From NCBI GenBank assembly GCA_029762595.1, contig JARVGJ010000006.1:47897-111896 (forward strand): a stretch of DNA of 64,000 bases. The letters run 5' to 3'. The notes under the pieces were generated by a model. It ran no database searches, had not been told where the DNA came from, and saw nothing but the letters and a program-made list of their open reading frames with translations. Positions 17,217-26,602 of this stretch are shown here, piece after piece. This DNA is from Methanolobus sp. Its GTDB lineage: Archaea; Halobacteriota; Methanosarcinia; Methanosarcinales; Methanosarcinaceae. The translations under genes and the position numbers were made by a program. Within the stretch, counting starts at the first letter, position 1. Every line of letters starts with the position of its first letter.

Positions 17217-18098
17217 ATGTACGACATGGATGCACGTTTCAGGAAAATCAGAAGTGTGATGATCTATGTGCTTTTCCTGAACCTGGCCGTATCCTTTGCA
17301 AAGATCGGATACGGTTATTATACAAACGTACTTAGTATGCAGTCAGATGGTTTCCATTCTCTGTTCGATGGTGTTTCCAACATTGTTGGGCTCATCGGTA
17401 TTTATATAGCAGCTAAACCCCCGGATAAAGAACATCCATACGGCCACCGAAAATTTGAAACATTTGCATCTATCATGATTGCCATGTTACTGGCATTGGT
17501 GGCATTTGAGATCGTCCACTCTGCTTTTGAACGCTTAGGGAACGACCATGTTCCGCAGGTAACTGTAATTAGCTTTGCAGTGATGCTTGGGACCATGGCA
17601 ATCAACTACGGAGTTACCACCTATGAGCGCAGGGTTGGTGAGGAAATGAGCAGTGAAGTGCTTCTGGCCGATTCAGCACACACTAAAAGTGATATATATG
17701 TCTCGATCTCTGTAATCATTGGTCTGATAGCTATCACTCTTGGCTATCCTGTTATCGATCCGCTTATCTCTATATTGATCGCCCTGGTCATATTGCGTGC
17801 AGGGGCTGAAATAATATTCCGCAGTATTTCCATCCTTTGTGATGAATCCCGTATCGATACCGATGATATCGAACAGCTTGTCTGTAGTATCGAAGGTGTG
17901 GTAGATTGCCATAATATACGCACACGTGGTCCCCCTGGCAGTGTCTATGTAGATCTGCACGTTGAAGTGGACCCTGAGATGAGCACCTATAAGTCGCATA
18001 CTATTTCTCACATTGTCCAGTATCGCATCAAGGAGAATTTTGATGGGATCGAGGATGTACTGGTGCATATAGAACCAGCCCACACGCGGTCCATATAA
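17217..18098 (+). CDS. Cation diffusion facilitator (CDF) metal exporter
   Basis: A 293-residue CDF protein starting at the ATG at 17217 (the track used the preceding TTG). Six membrane segments are followed by a cytoplasmic ferredoxin-like domain. [13 protein letters not shown] near residue 45 and [11 protein letters not shown] near 153 are the two metal-site motifs in helices 2 and 5; here the pattern is D-x3-D (DGFHSLFD) and H-x3-D (HTKSD). The mixed His/Asp set suggests Zn, Fe or Mn export in exchange for protons. [16 protein letters not shown] in the C-terminal domain supplies regulatory metal ligands. It may be controlled through the repeat array just upstream. It is followed closely by aroC. 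Confidence 0.9.
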   Translation: MYDMDARFRKIRSVMIYVLFLNLAVSFAKIGYGYYTNVLSMQSDGFHSLFDGVSNIVGLIGIYIAAKPPDKEHPYGHRKFETFASIMIAMLLALVAFEIVHSAFERLGNDHVPQVTVISFAVMLGTMAINYGVTTYERRVGEEMSSEVLLADSAHTKSDIYVSISVIIGLIAITLGYPVIDPLISILIALVILRAGAEIIFRSISILCDESRIDTDDIEQLVCSIEGVVDCHNIRTRGPPGSVYVDLHVEVDPEMSTYKSHTISHIVQYRIKENFDGIEDVLVHIEPAHTRSI

Positions 18099-18123
18099 AT
18101 ATTATCAGGGAATGTATACGATT

Positions 18124-19221
18124 ATGCCAGGAAATACATTCGGATATTCTTTCAGGGTAACTACCTGGGGCGAATCTCACGGTAAAGCCCTGGGAGTAGT
18201 TGTTGACGGGGTGCCTGCAGGACTTCGCCTATGTGAAACCGATATTCAGAAAGACCTCGACCGGCGGCGTCCGGGACAGAGTGAAGTATCAACCCCCCGC
18301 TCTGAATCAGACACTGTTGAGATCCTGTCCGGTGTACTGGAAGGCATTACAACAGGAATGCCTGTGTCCATGATCGTACGCAACAGCAATGCAAGGTCTG
18401 ATGCATATGATTACATTAAACATATACCTCGTCCGGGTCATGCAGACCTTTCCTACTCAGAGAAATATGGCATCCGTGACCATAGAGGCGGAGGCAGATC
18501 ATCAGGCAGGGAAACCATTGGTAGGGTTGCCGGTGGAGCCGTTGCAAGAAAACTATTGTCGCTTTCAGGTATTGAGGTCTTTGCCCATGTGACAGAACTT
18601 GGAGGAGTAAAGGCAAAAAGACTTTCCTTTGATGATATTCGCACGAATGTCCATAGGAATGTTGTGCGTTGTGCCGACCCGGAGGCTTCGGAGCTGATGC
18701 TTGAGAAGGTCAATGCCGCCCGGCTTGAAGGAGACAGTATTGGCGGGGTTGTGGAAATAATTGCCACTGGTGTTCCCGTGGGTCTTGGAGAACCTGTGTT
18801 CTCAAAACTCGATGCTGATATCGCATGTGCAATGATGGGAATAGGAGCTGTAAAAGGTGTGGAGATAGGCGCAGGTTTTGCATGCTCCGGCCTGAAGGGC
18901 AGCCAGATGAACGATCCTTTCGTACTCATGGACGGTCAGGTCATTCCCGGGATGAACAATGCCGGCGGTATCCTTGGTGGTATATCCACAGGGCTACCGA
19001 TAATCTGCAGAATAGCTGTAAAACCGACTCCTTCCATTTCAAAAACCCAGAACAGTGTTGACATGGCTGTGATGGAAGAGATAGATGTCGAAATACACGG
19101 TCGTCATGATCCCACTATCCCTCCAAGAATGGTCCCTGTGGCAGAGTCCATGATGGCACTGGTGCTTGCAGACCATATGATAAGGAGCGGGAGGATAGGT
19201 TCTGATTTCCTGAAGGGATGA
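18124..19221 (+). CDS. aroC: Chorismate synthase
   Basis: Converts 5-enolpyruvylshikimate-3-phosphate to chorismate with reduced FMN, the last step of the shikimate trunk. [20 protein letters not shown] is the typical N-terminus, so I prefer the ATG at 18124 over 18112 (365 residues). Other signatures are the RRPGQS segment near residue 45, [19 protein letters not shown] near 115-135 and [15 protein letters not shown] near 275. The FMN and substrate-binding residues look intact. It begins 25 bp after the CDF gene and is probably cotranscribed by proximity. No other aro genes are present. Confidence 0.97.
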   Translation: MPGNTFGYSFRVTTWGESHGKALGVVVDGVPAGLRLCETDIQKDLDRRRPGQSEVSTPRSESDTVEILSGVLEGITTGMPVSMIVRNSNARSDAYDYIKHIPRPGHADLSYSEKYGIRDHRGGGRSSGRETIGRVAGGAVARKLLSLSGIEVFAHVTELGGVKAKRLSFDDIRTNVHRNVVRCADPEASELMLEKVNAARLEGDSIGGVVEIIATGVPVGLGEPVFSKLDADIACAMMGIGAVKGVEIGAGFACSGLKGSQMNDPFVLMDGQVIPGMNNAGGILGGISTGLPIICRIAVKPTPSISKTQNSVDMAVMEEIDVEIHGRHDPTIPPRMVPVAESMMALVLADHMIRSGRIGSDFLKG

Positions 19222-19234
19222 TCATTCCGGTATT

Positions 19235-20161
19235 TCAGTTGACAGGCAGATATCCCACATCAGCAATGATTTGTTGTCCCTCTTCACTCAGCACAAAGCC
19301 AATAAAGTCTTTTGTGTTTTCTTCGGTATCTTTATTCGCATAATAATATAAAGATCTGGAAAGAGGATATTCTCCTTTCCTGATGGAATCAGCTTCCGGA
19401 TAGAACACTTCTCCTTCCATGACAAGACCTGCCATCTTCACACTATCATCCATGTAGGCCAGGCCAATATACCCTACAGCTGAACTATCTGATGCCACAT
19501 CCCTGACAACGGCCTCAGTGTTTGGCTCTGTGGTTGCGTATATTGTGTATTCTTTATCCAAAAGCACATGTTCCTTGAAGAATCCATATGTTCCTGAGCT
19601 GCTATCCCTTATCAGGACCTTTATGTTTTCATCACTGCCACCGACTTCCTTCCAGTTTGTGATCTCTCCGGTATAGATCATCCTGAGTTGATCCATGCTT
19701 AAGCTTTCCAGGAGATTGTCCTTATTGATGATCACTGATATTCCATCCCATGCAATTATGGTTTCGACGGGTTCAATGCCATTGCTAACAGCAGCTTTAT
19801 ATTCTGACTCTTTCATCTTGCGTGAGGCCATTGCAATCTCAACTTCGCCTTCTATAAAACTTGCAATGCCTAAAGACGACCCCCCTCCGATGACAACAAT
19901 GTTCTTCTCAGGATGCAGTTTCGTATAAGCTTCAGACTCGGCCATGGATACTGGAAGGACAGTATCAGAACCTTTAATGAATAAGGTACTTTTGACAGTA
20001 CCTGTATATGGGGTATTATCTTCTTCTGAGGGCGTAAATGAATTCATTTTTGTGTGGTCTGTAAGCACATCTTCGTCCACAGTATCTGGTTGAACGGCAA
20101 CTATTATAATTGAAATCAAGATGACTATAAAAGTAAGAAGTACTACATATTTCCGAGTCAA
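19235..20161 (-). CDS. pstS: Phosphate ABC transporter substrate-binding protein, PstS-like
   Basis: A 308-residue exported binding protein. Residues 6-23 form a membrane anchor or signal segment (VVLLTFIVILISIIIVA) without a lipobox cysteine. The core begins STLFIKGSDTVLPVSMAESE, where GSDTVLP is the phosphate-binding loop, and IRDSSSGTYGFFKEHV is the second ligand loop, as in PstS. The gene is divergent from the PhnD-like/kinase operon, across a 180-bp AT-rich gap. No pstC, pstA or pstB genes lie in the window, so the permease must be elsewhere or the protein may serve sensing. Confidence 0.88.
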   Translation of the reverse strand: MTRKYVVLLTFIVILISIIIVAVQPDTVDEDVLTDHTKMNSFTPSEEDNTPYTGTVKSTLFIKGSDTVLPVSMAESEAYTKLHPEKNIVVIGGGSSLGIASFIEGEVEIAMASRKMKESEYKAAVSNGIEPVETIIAWDGISVIINKDNLLESLSMDQLRMIYTGEITNWKEVGGSDENIKVLIRDSSSGTYGFFKEHVLLDKEYTIYATTEPNTEAVVRDVASDSSAVGYIGLAYMDDSVKMAGLVMEGEVFYPEADSIRKGEYPLSRSLYYYANKDTEENTKDFIGFVLSEEGQQIIADVGYLPVN

Positions 20162-20344
20162 TGAATTGAAACCCTCCTTCGGTATATTAAATGAATTTAT
20201 TATATATATAATTGCTCTACTTTAATATTAATGTGTATTATTATGGGATATATACCATTATATTTATTATTATGCAGATGTATTTAAATATAAACAGAGA
20301 AATTGTGAGGCATATACAAATTATAAATTGAAAACGGTGCATTT

Positions 20345-21280
20345 GTGAGACAAAGAATGACTATTTCTTATATGAATTCCAGATTCTATCTGCTATTTGC
20401 TTCTCTGCTTCTTTCAATTTTAATGATCACTTTCTCAAGCGGATGTTTTGAAGGAGAAGAGGCCTTAGAAGTTTCCCTAGAAGTAACAGAGATCCCAAAA
20501 AATCAGATCACTGATGAAAGGCCTGTACGTATAGGGGTTTTTTCCATGGCCTCACCAAAAACAACCATGGAATTCTACCAGGGTTTCCTTAGTTATCTCT
20601 CTGAGGATAATGGCCTTGATTTTGAACTTGTCCAGAGGGATAATCCTGCAGAGATTAACTATTTGCTTAAAAACAGATACCTTGATGCTGCTTTTGTGAG
20701 AGAGAATGATTACATGGAAGGACACGGGGATTTTGGTATGGAGGTAATGGCGGTTCCTGTTATCCATGGTGATCTGTTCTATTCCTCATATGTGATAGTT
20801 CGGTCAGATGGGAACATCAATTCACTTGAGGATTTGCATAACAAGAGGTTTGCATTCAACGCTTACCGGTTTAACAAGGGTGAGATCGTTCCCGAATACA
20901 TGAAGCCTGTGATAAATGAATCTCCGGAATCGTTTTTTTCAAGTTATATTTATAGCAACAGCCAGGACAATTTCATCGACATGGTCCTGCAGGGTTCAAT
21001 TGAAGGTGCAGAAGTTGATTGCATAATGTGGGCGTATATTGTTGAGAATTCGGCGGATCACTCATCGAACCTGAAAATCATCGATTCTTCACACCCGCAG
21101 CTTGTACCTGTTATAGCTGTCCATCCGGATATCGATAAAGAACTGAAGGGAAAGATACAGAGCTCTCTTTTAAGGATGCATGATGATCCGGAAGGAAGGG
21201 TGGTTCTGGATGACATGCATTTCAATATGTTCGTTGAAATGGAACATAGTACATATGCGTCATTTGGCAATGAATTATGA
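20345..21280 (+). CDS. PhnD-like phosphate/phosphonate-type substrate-binding lipoprotein
   Basis: A 311-residue lipoprotein. The signal segment FYLLFASLLLSILMITFSSGC ends in a lipobox with the Cys near residue 36. The mature part (VRIGVFSMASPKTTMEFYQGFLSYL, then DAAFVRENDYM and FYSSYVIVRSDGNINSLEDL) follows the PhnD/PtxB/SsuA-like periplasmic-binding fold. Possible starts are GTG 20345, ATG 20357 and ATG 20372. The stop overlaps the start of the downstream histidine kinase as ATGA, so both are translated in a coupled way. This suggests that the binding protein serves the kinase as a ligand-presenting partner rather than an ABC importer. Confidence 0.82.
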   Translation: MRQRMTISYMNSRFYLLFASLLLSILMITFSSGCFEGEEALEVSLEVTEIPKNQITDERPVRIGVFSMASPKTTMEFYQGFLSYLSEDNGLDFELVQRDNPAEINYLLKNRYLDAAFVRENDYMEGHGDFGMEVMAVPVIHGDLFYSSYVIVRSDGNINSLEDLHNKRFAFNAYRFNKGEIVPEYMKPVINESPESFFSSYIYSNSQDNFIDMVLQGSIEGAEVDCIMWAYIVENSADHSSNLKIIDSSHPQLVPVIAVHPDIDKELKGKIQSSLLRMHDDPEGRVVLDDMHFNMFVEMEHSTYASFGNEL

Positions 21281-23121
21281 GGAATGGGATGCACATGGAT
21301 AAAATATTTAATGCAACCATCTCGTATTTTGATAACTTCAGTATCAGAACAAAGATGACGCTTACTGTAGTGGGTATTATTCTGCTTTTGGGAATCATGA
21401 TGGGATCTTACCTCAATGTCGTACAGGCAAACATGATGACCTCAGAACTTAATGAAAAAGGTATTTCGATCACCCGCAATCTGGCTGAGAATAGTGTGAA
21501 TCCGATCCTTACGGATAACCAGGTTCGTCTTCAATGGCTTGTGGAAACGATAAAAGAGAGTGAACCTGAAGTATCATACGTTTTCATAGTTGATGAATAC
21601 GGTGATGTTATCGTCCATACTTTTAAAAAGGGTTTCCCTGCAGATCTAAAAGGGCTCAATCCTGCCCAAAGCGGGGCAAATGCTTTGCTTCTTGATACTG
21701 AAGAGGGCTACATAAGGGATATATCATATCCGATACTTGATGGAAATGCAGGTGAGGTCCATGTAGGGATGTCCCAGACAAGTATACGCTCCACTGTAGA
21801 CAAATATACTATTTCCCTTGCATTTTTCGTTCTTTTGCTCATTCTTGTTGGTTCCAATGTTGCATATTTTGCAGGCTCTGTGGTTTCCCGTCCTATAATG
21901 GAACTAAAGTCAGGTGTGGAAACATTTGGTAAAGGCGATTTTGATCACAAGGTCAATATTCGATCCATGAATGAAATAGGGCAACTGGCAAATTCTTTTA
22001 ATGATATGGCAGAACATATTTCTTATCTTATCAGGGAGAAGGGAAAAGCTACAAAGGAAGTCCTGGATACGAGGAACTATCTTATTAAAATAGTGTCCGG
22101 AAGTCTCGATGGGATTGTTGTAATTAACGATAAAGGTAAAATAGAGTTTGCAAATCAGGCATTTATGGAGATCTCAGAATCAGTAAAAGAAGAAATAATC
22201 GGGCACGATATACATTCTTTCTTTCAAGAAACACATGAGGATCTCAGGTCGGTTCTCAGTAAAGATGAAAGAAATACAGTTGCTTTTATGCATGAGCTGA
22301 TCTTCATGACCCCCGGGGGTAAACTGAAATCGGTCATATTAAGCATGGGGGGTGTGGAATATATGAACGAGGTAAAATATGTTGCTGTTGTTAAAGATAT
22401 TTCGGAACTAAAGAAAATAGAACAAATGAAACACAACATCATTGCAAATATCTCGCATGAATTACGTACCCCTCTAAACATTATGAAAGGATACGTTGAG
22501 CTATCCATGGAAGAACAAAATGCAGATAAGAGGAATACTTACCTGCATCAATCATTAAAAGCCCTTGAAAAACAGAATTGGATGATCCAAGATCTCCTTG
22601 AGGTTGCCAGAGGTGAAACTGATTCCCAGGAACTGGATATTGTCAAGACCAGCATTAACAGTGTTATAGAGATTGCATTCAAAAGTTTCAATGGAAGATT
22701 TGAAACTTCAGGTGTTGATGTTGCAAAGCAAATCAATAACGATGTATTTGTTAATGCTGACCCTGAAAAATTGGCATATGCGCTGACTAAGCTCATAGAC
22801 AATGCTTTAAAATTCACATCTAAAGGCAGTTATATTGAAATTGGTACTATGCTTGAAGATTATGGGGCCGTTGTATATGTAAAGGACACCGGAATAGGTA
22901 TCCCTGATGAGAATTTGGAGCATATATTCGAAAAATTCTATCAGGCTGATGGAAGCTCAACGCGTAGGTTCGGAGGGAATGGACTCGGGCTTAGCATAGC
23001 GAAACAAATTATAGAAAAGCATGGTGGACAATTATGGGTGGAATCTGAACCGGACAAAGGCAGTACATTTTTCTTATCGATTCCTTATTTTAATGGGCAG
23101 AGTACATATGTATCTGAATAA
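21277..23121 (+). CDS. Sensor histidine kinase with extracellular domain, HAMP and PAS
   Basis: A 614-residue kinase. Membrane helices at about 26-48 and 182-203 flank a 130-residue extracytoplasmic domain of Cache type (VSYVFIVDEYGDVIVHTF). Then come HAMP (SRPIMELKSGVETFGKGDFD), PAS (LIKIVSGSLDGIVVINDKG), HisKA (HNIIANISHELRTPLNIMKG, His near 393) and a HATPase domain with the KLIDNALKF, DTGIGIP and GNGLGLS boxes. It overlaps the upstream PhnD-like gene by 4 bp and lies 160 bp before an AbrB-PhoU gene. Phosphate or a phosphorus compound is the natural guess for the signal. No response regulator is present. MDKIF at 21295 is an alternative start. Confidence 0.92.
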   Translation: MRNGMHMDKIFNATISYFDNFSIRTKMTLTVVGIILLLGIMMGSYLNVVQANMMTSELNEKGISITRNLAENSVNPILTDNQVRLQWLVETIKESEPEVSYVFIVDEYGDVIVHTFKKGFPADLKGLNPAQSGANALLLDTEEGYIRDISYPILDGNAGEVHVGMSQTSIRSTVDKYTISLAFFVLLLILVGSNVAYFAGSVVSRPIMELKSGVETFGKGDFDHKVNIRSMNEIGQLANSFNDMAEHISYLIREKGKATKEVLDTRNYLIKIVSGSLDGIVVINDKGKIEFANQAFMEISESVKEEIIGHDIHSFFQETHEDLRSVLSKDERNTVAFMHELIFMTPGGKLKSVILSMGGVEYMNEVKYVAVVKDISELKKIEQMKHNIIANISHELRTPLNIMKGYVELSMEEQNADKRNTYLHQSLKALEKQNWMIQDLLEVARGETDSQELDIVKTSINSVIEIAFKSFNGRFETSGVDVAKQINNDVFVNADPEKLAYALTKLIDNALKFTSKGSYIEIGTMLEDYGAVVYVKDTGIGIPDENLEHIFEKFYQADGSSTRRFGGNGLGLSIAKQIIEKHGGQLWVESEPDKGSTFFLSIPYFNGQSTYVSE

Positions 23122-23281
23122 ATGCAGGTCACGAATGCAAAGATTAAAGACCTTTGTTGTGATTTTTCATATTTTTGTTCTAAATATATAGTATACATAC
23201 ATTCTACCAATCTATAAAGATAAACTTTATAGGCAAACTCAGGTGCAATAGTTCTGAGTTCTTTTTAGGTTGTGAGGACAG

Positions 23282-24244
23282 ATGGATACAAGAAAAGTGC
23301 AGATTACGGGTAAATCCACATATGTGCTTACCCTGCCTAAAAAATGGGCCAGTCGTTCCAGGCTTGAAGCGGGGTCGCATATATCTATATTCTATCAGGA
23401 AGATGGCTCTTTGATCTTAAAACCACCCGGTTTAAAGGTTCCAAAGAAAACGAAGAAACTGAAATTCAACAAAGAGCTAGAACATATCAAAAGAGATATA
23501 GTGGGCTTGTATATCATTAGCGATTACCAGGCAATAGAGCTGACCGGTAATCCCATTCCTTATGAGGCACACAAGGAAATAAAAGAATTATGCCAAAGGC
23601 TTGTGGGCCTTGAGATAGTTGAGAGCAGTGAGGGGAAAATAATGTTGAAGAATTTCCTTGACGCTGAGGATTTCACCATAGAGAAAGGCCTGAAAAGGAT
23701 GTCCTCCCTTGTCTATCTTATGCTGGATGAGCTTGCAAGTGCATTTGAGGGGAATGATCGGGATATCTGCAGTCATATCATAGCCCGTGATGATGATCTT
23801 GACCGTATGTTCCTGCTGGTATCAAAACAGCATGTTGAACGTCTGAACCTGAAAAAGGTCTCAAGACACGATAATCTAAGCCTTGTGGAATCTTTCTATT
23901 ACCGGCTTGTGGCTAATGAGGTGGAACGCATTGGAGACCATATATCTAAAATATCATTGCATTTCTCTTATATCAAGCTTCCATATGAGGTCCTTTCCAT
24001 ACTGGTGGAGCTATGCAGGGACTGCCAGTCTCTCTTTATGGATAGCACCGAGGCACTCCGTGAATCAAACAGCGAGCTGGCAAACGATGTTCTTGGGAGG
24101 GAGGATGTGTTCAACCAGAAATTGATCATGGCCAGCCAGTTGCCCACAGAAGAGTCCATTGAACTTATTATTGACAGTTTCAGCAGGATAAAGGATTATG
24201 CATCAAATATTGCAGAGTCTGCGATCGATCTATCACAATTATAG
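23282..24244 (+). CDS. phoU: Phosphate-uptake regulator: AbrB-type DNA-binding domain fused to PhoU
   Basis: A 320-residue protein. Residues 1-45 (MDTRKVQITGKSTYVLTLPK) are a SpoVT/AbrB swapped-hairpin DNA-binding domain. Two PhoU three-helix repeats follow, with metal-type acidic/His segments such as VANEVERIGDHISKISLH near 205-222 and DYASNIAESAIDL at the end. In archaea this architecture is associated with phosphate transport regulation. Its position after PstS, the PhnD-like protein and the kinase supports this. GTGAGGACAG precedes the ATG. The next gene overlaps its 3' end by 47 bp. Confidence 0.9.
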   Translation: MDTRKVQITGKSTYVLTLPKKWASRSRLEAGSHISIFYQEDGSLILKPPGLKVPKKTKKLKFNKELEHIKRDIVGLYIISDYQAIELTGNPIPYEAHKEIKELCQRLVGLEIVESSEGKIMLKNFLDAEDFTIEKGLKRMSSLVYLMLDELASAFEGNDRDICSHIIARDDDLDRMFLLVSKQHVERLNLKKVSRHDNLSLVESFYYRLVANEVERIGDHISKISLHFSYIKLPYEVLSILVELCRDCQSLFMDSTEALRESNSELANDVLGREDVFNQKLIMASQLPTEESIELIIDSFSRIKDYASNIAESAIDLSQL

Positions 24245-24632
24245 GGTAATCCCCTTCTTTCTCTGCGTTTCGGTAGTCATCGACTATTCCCTTACCTTCT
24301 ATTTCGCAGATAGTATGGAAATGATACTCGCACATGAGTTCAGCCCCACGCTGCTGTTTGCAATAAGGAACGATATCGTGCTTCCCTACCTGGCAGCTAC
24401 CGTCGTGTTCTATTATTTGATGGGCTACACCATTCTTAAATTCCTTTTTGAAGAGGATATCTATCCCATAGGTGTCTTTATTATCCTGCTTATGAGCGTC
24501 ACGCATGTACTGGGCGGCCTGTCATGGTTTGTTCTCAGTGAAGCATATTCCAACATGGTCTTCATGCTTTCCATGACCTCGATAATTATCGCGATATCCG
24601 TTTTCGGCTATGAGGTGCTGAAAAGGGAATGA
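24198..24632 (+). CDS. Four-helix membrane protein of unknown function
   Basis: A 144-residue hydrophobic protein with four likely membrane segments (beginning RVIPFFLCVSVVIDYSLTFYF, then LPYLAATVVFYYLMGYTIL, FIILLMSVTHVLGGLSWFVL and MVFMLSMTSIIIAISVFGYE). The ATG at 24198 overlaps the phoU gene by 47 bp. No later ATG precedes the first helix, so the overlap is probably real, although a non-ATG start is possible. DUF5658-type proteins have a similar shape, but I cannot confirm that. It is likely cotranscribed with phoU. Confidence 0.6.
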   Translation: MHQILQSLRSIYHNYRVIPFFLCVSVVIDYSLTFYFADSMEMILAHEFSPTLLFAIRNDIVLPYLAATVVFYYLMGYTILKFLFEEDIYPIGVFIILLMSVTHVLGGLSWFVLSEAYSNMVFMLSMTSIIIAISVFGYEVLKRE

Positions 24633-24769
24633 TTTTCACATATATCAGGATACCTGGATCTGTAATCACTTAACCAGCGTGAGCAATATCTTTCTATATG
24701 CTCTATGTATTTCCAGAGTTTTCTCAATAGTGTGAATTAGGGTACATATTTCCTTTGTGCAAGGGATAT

Positions 24770-24973
24770 ATGTTAACAGATGAATTTCACGCTATGAAGA
24801 GAATGCTCAGTTTGCTTGCTGCAGTGATACTTTCCCTATACACTTTCTATTCTACATGCTGGTACGCACCATCATCTTTTTTCAATATGGCTGTACCTTT
24901 TGCTTTTGTCACATTGTCAGGGTATGCCCTGCTTGCATATCTTCTGTCCAGCAGATTGTCTGAAAAGTTGTGA
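24770..24973 (+). CDS. Short two-helix membrane protein, uncertain
   Basis: The track ORF starts at 24755. An ATG at 24770 preceded by AAGGGATAT gives 67 residues, MLTDEFHAMKRMLSLLAAVI. Two hydrophobic helices (MLSLLAAVILSLYTFYSTCW and VPFAFVTLSGYALLAYLL) are separated by a short polar turn. No family is recognised. Coding is supported by the hydrophobic pattern and a modest ribosome-binding site only. Confidence 0.4.
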   Translation: MLTDEFHAMKRMLSLLAAVILSLYTFYSTCWYAPSSFFNMAVPFAFVTLSGYALLAYLLSSRLSEKL

Positions 24974-25032
24974 CAGTGCTAAAGAGGCATCCTGGATATA
25001 TAGGACCGAAAGCTCAGAATATGAATATTAAT

Positions 25033-25104
25033 AGCCTCCGGGGGGATTTGAACCCCCGACCTGCTGATTACGAATCAGCCGCTATACCGCTAAGCCACAG
25101 AGGC
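25033..25104 (-). tRNA. tRNA-Thr, anticodon CGU
   Basis: The minus strand folds as a complete cloverleaf. The acceptor GCCTCTG pairs with CGGAGGC (one T-G pair), and the discriminator is T, as is common for archaeal tRNA-Thr. The anticodon arm is GCTGA-TTCGTAA-TCAGC with anticodon CGT reading ACG. The T arm has GGGGG-TTCAAAT-CCCCC. There is no intron and no encoded CCA. It lies alone between the small membrane protein and the Trm5 gene. Confidence 0.95.
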
Positions 25105-25173
25105 AATGTGGACGACACTATAATTCTATATAATGATTTAATGATTTCGCTTATATTTGGATTATTCGGCCTT

Positions 25174-26181
25174 TCAGAGCACTTTTACTTCTATGCAGAC
25201 ATTGAACTGATGGGGGGCATAGGAGCGGACTATTTTTGTCTCTGTAACCTCGATGCTTCTGCCTTCTCTTCTTGCGGCTTCATCTATCAGGTTCAGGGAG
25301 CTGTTGAAAAGGTCCTCCTCTGGTGTGATGTCATAATAATGGATGATAGCACCGGGGGCGCAGAGTTTGATGGCTGCATCCAGGAAATGGTGTGCGTTGT
25401 GGGGCAGGTTCATGATGACATGGTCGGCCATTGATGCAAACTTTTCAGCTTCAAGGTTTGCATCACCTTCTATTGCTTCTACATTGCTGACTGCGTTAAG
25501 TTCTATATTGCGGCGCAGGAAAAGGATAGCATCAGGGTTTTTGTCAATCGCTATAACTCGGATATGGGAACTTTTCTTTCCGATCATGATACTGAAAGGG
25601 CCAACACCGGCAAACATATCCACAACGGTCTGCCCATTTTCAACCTGCGGGAGGATGCGTGCCCGTTCTGTGGCCAGGCGGGGAGTGAAGTAAGCTCTTT
25701 CAAGATCTATATAGTACCTGCAACCATACTCTTTGTGGATCGTGGACATCCTGTCTTCTCCTGCGATGGTCCTGAACCTGCGTGTCCTGAACTCTCCTTC
25801 CACAGGTCCCAGGGATGCAAGTACCGTCATGACGTTCTTTTTCACCTTCATTATAGCCCCGGCTACCTTCTCAGCTTCCAGGACGCCGTCCTCTATCACT
25901 GCGATATCCCCGATAAGCTCAAAATGCGGGACCTCATCAAGGAGGTCCTCAAGTTTCAGCTGCCCCTTCTGCTCCTCGAATTCATGTTCTGTAAGCTTTA
26001 GATCCCCTGGAAGGTCACGAATTTCGTATTCCTGTGGCTCTCTGGTCAGGGGCAGATACAGATAATCCCCCTGACAGATGATCTTTGCGGAATTGTCCAG
26101 AAGCTCTGCTTCCAGCAATTCCCTGCGCAGAGGTTCGCCATTATTCTTCAAGACCTTTATGCAACTTTTTTTCATTTTCAC
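25174..26181 (-). CDS. trm5: tRNA (guanine37-N1)-methyltransferase Trm5-like
   Basis: A 335-residue class I SAM methyltransferase that would place m1G at position 37 of tRNAs, preventing frameshifting. The N-terminal part (KSCIKVLKNNGEPLRRELLE) is the archaeal D1 domain. The middle contains YFTPRLATERARI, followed by VVDMFAGVGPFSIMIGKK (SAM motif I) near residue 190. VIMNLPHNAHHFLDAAI is the N-L-P-x catalytic motif IV near 275, and IHYYDITPEED follows. Domain order and length match archaeal Trm5b. Its 5' gap of 420 bp probably contains its promoter. Confidence 0.92.
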   Translation of the reverse strand: MKMKKSCIKVLKNNGEPLRRELLEAELLDNSAKIICQGDYLYLPLTREPQEYEIRDLPGDLKLTEHEFEEQKGQLKLEDLLDEVPHFELIGDIAVIEDGVLEAEKVAGAIMKVKKNVMTVLASLGPVEGEFRTRRFRTIAGEDRMSTIHKEYGCRYYIDLERAYFTPRLATERARILPQVENGQTVVDMFAGVGPFSIMIGKKSSHIRVIAIDKNPDAILFLRRNIELNAVSNVEAIEGDANLEAEKFASMADHVIMNLPHNAHHFLDAAIKLCAPGAIIHYYDITPEEDLFNSSLNLIDEAARREGRSIEVTETKIVRSYAPHQFNVCIEVKVL

Positions 26182-26602
26182 TTACCCGATATAAGCTAAC
26201 CTGTTATCTGCATACCGATGAACCATGAGCCAAATTATAGATTCGGCAGAACACACAAGATCCTGCCTATAAGTTTGCTTATAAGTTCAGTCTATATATA
26301 GTACAGATTATTTTGTTATACTGATCATTAATTATTATACCTTTTGATGTTTTTTATTTTTGTGTTCTTATCTCAATTTTCATTTTCTTATCTCAAAGTA
26401 TTATATTTGCATATAATTCTTATTATGTAAAACCAACTAGTTAAACAATTAACAAATGCTATCATAATCGACCATTTTAGGCGTAATGACATCGCATTCC
26501 TTAAAACTCAAACCTCATACTCTACAGCATCCCACATTCCTCAGGAACACCATTTTCAATAAACACATGGTCATGAAACGATTCCATCGAGATCAAGTAA
26601 AT
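26182..26602. other. AT-rich gap between trm5 and the CDGSH gene
   Basis: About 420 bases. The stretch upstream of trm5 contains GTCTATATATAGTACAG and other TATA-like elements. The short plus-strand ORF at 26486-26716 has no ribosome-binding site and overlaps the CDGSH gene. Nothing else is recognised. Confidence 0.55.
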
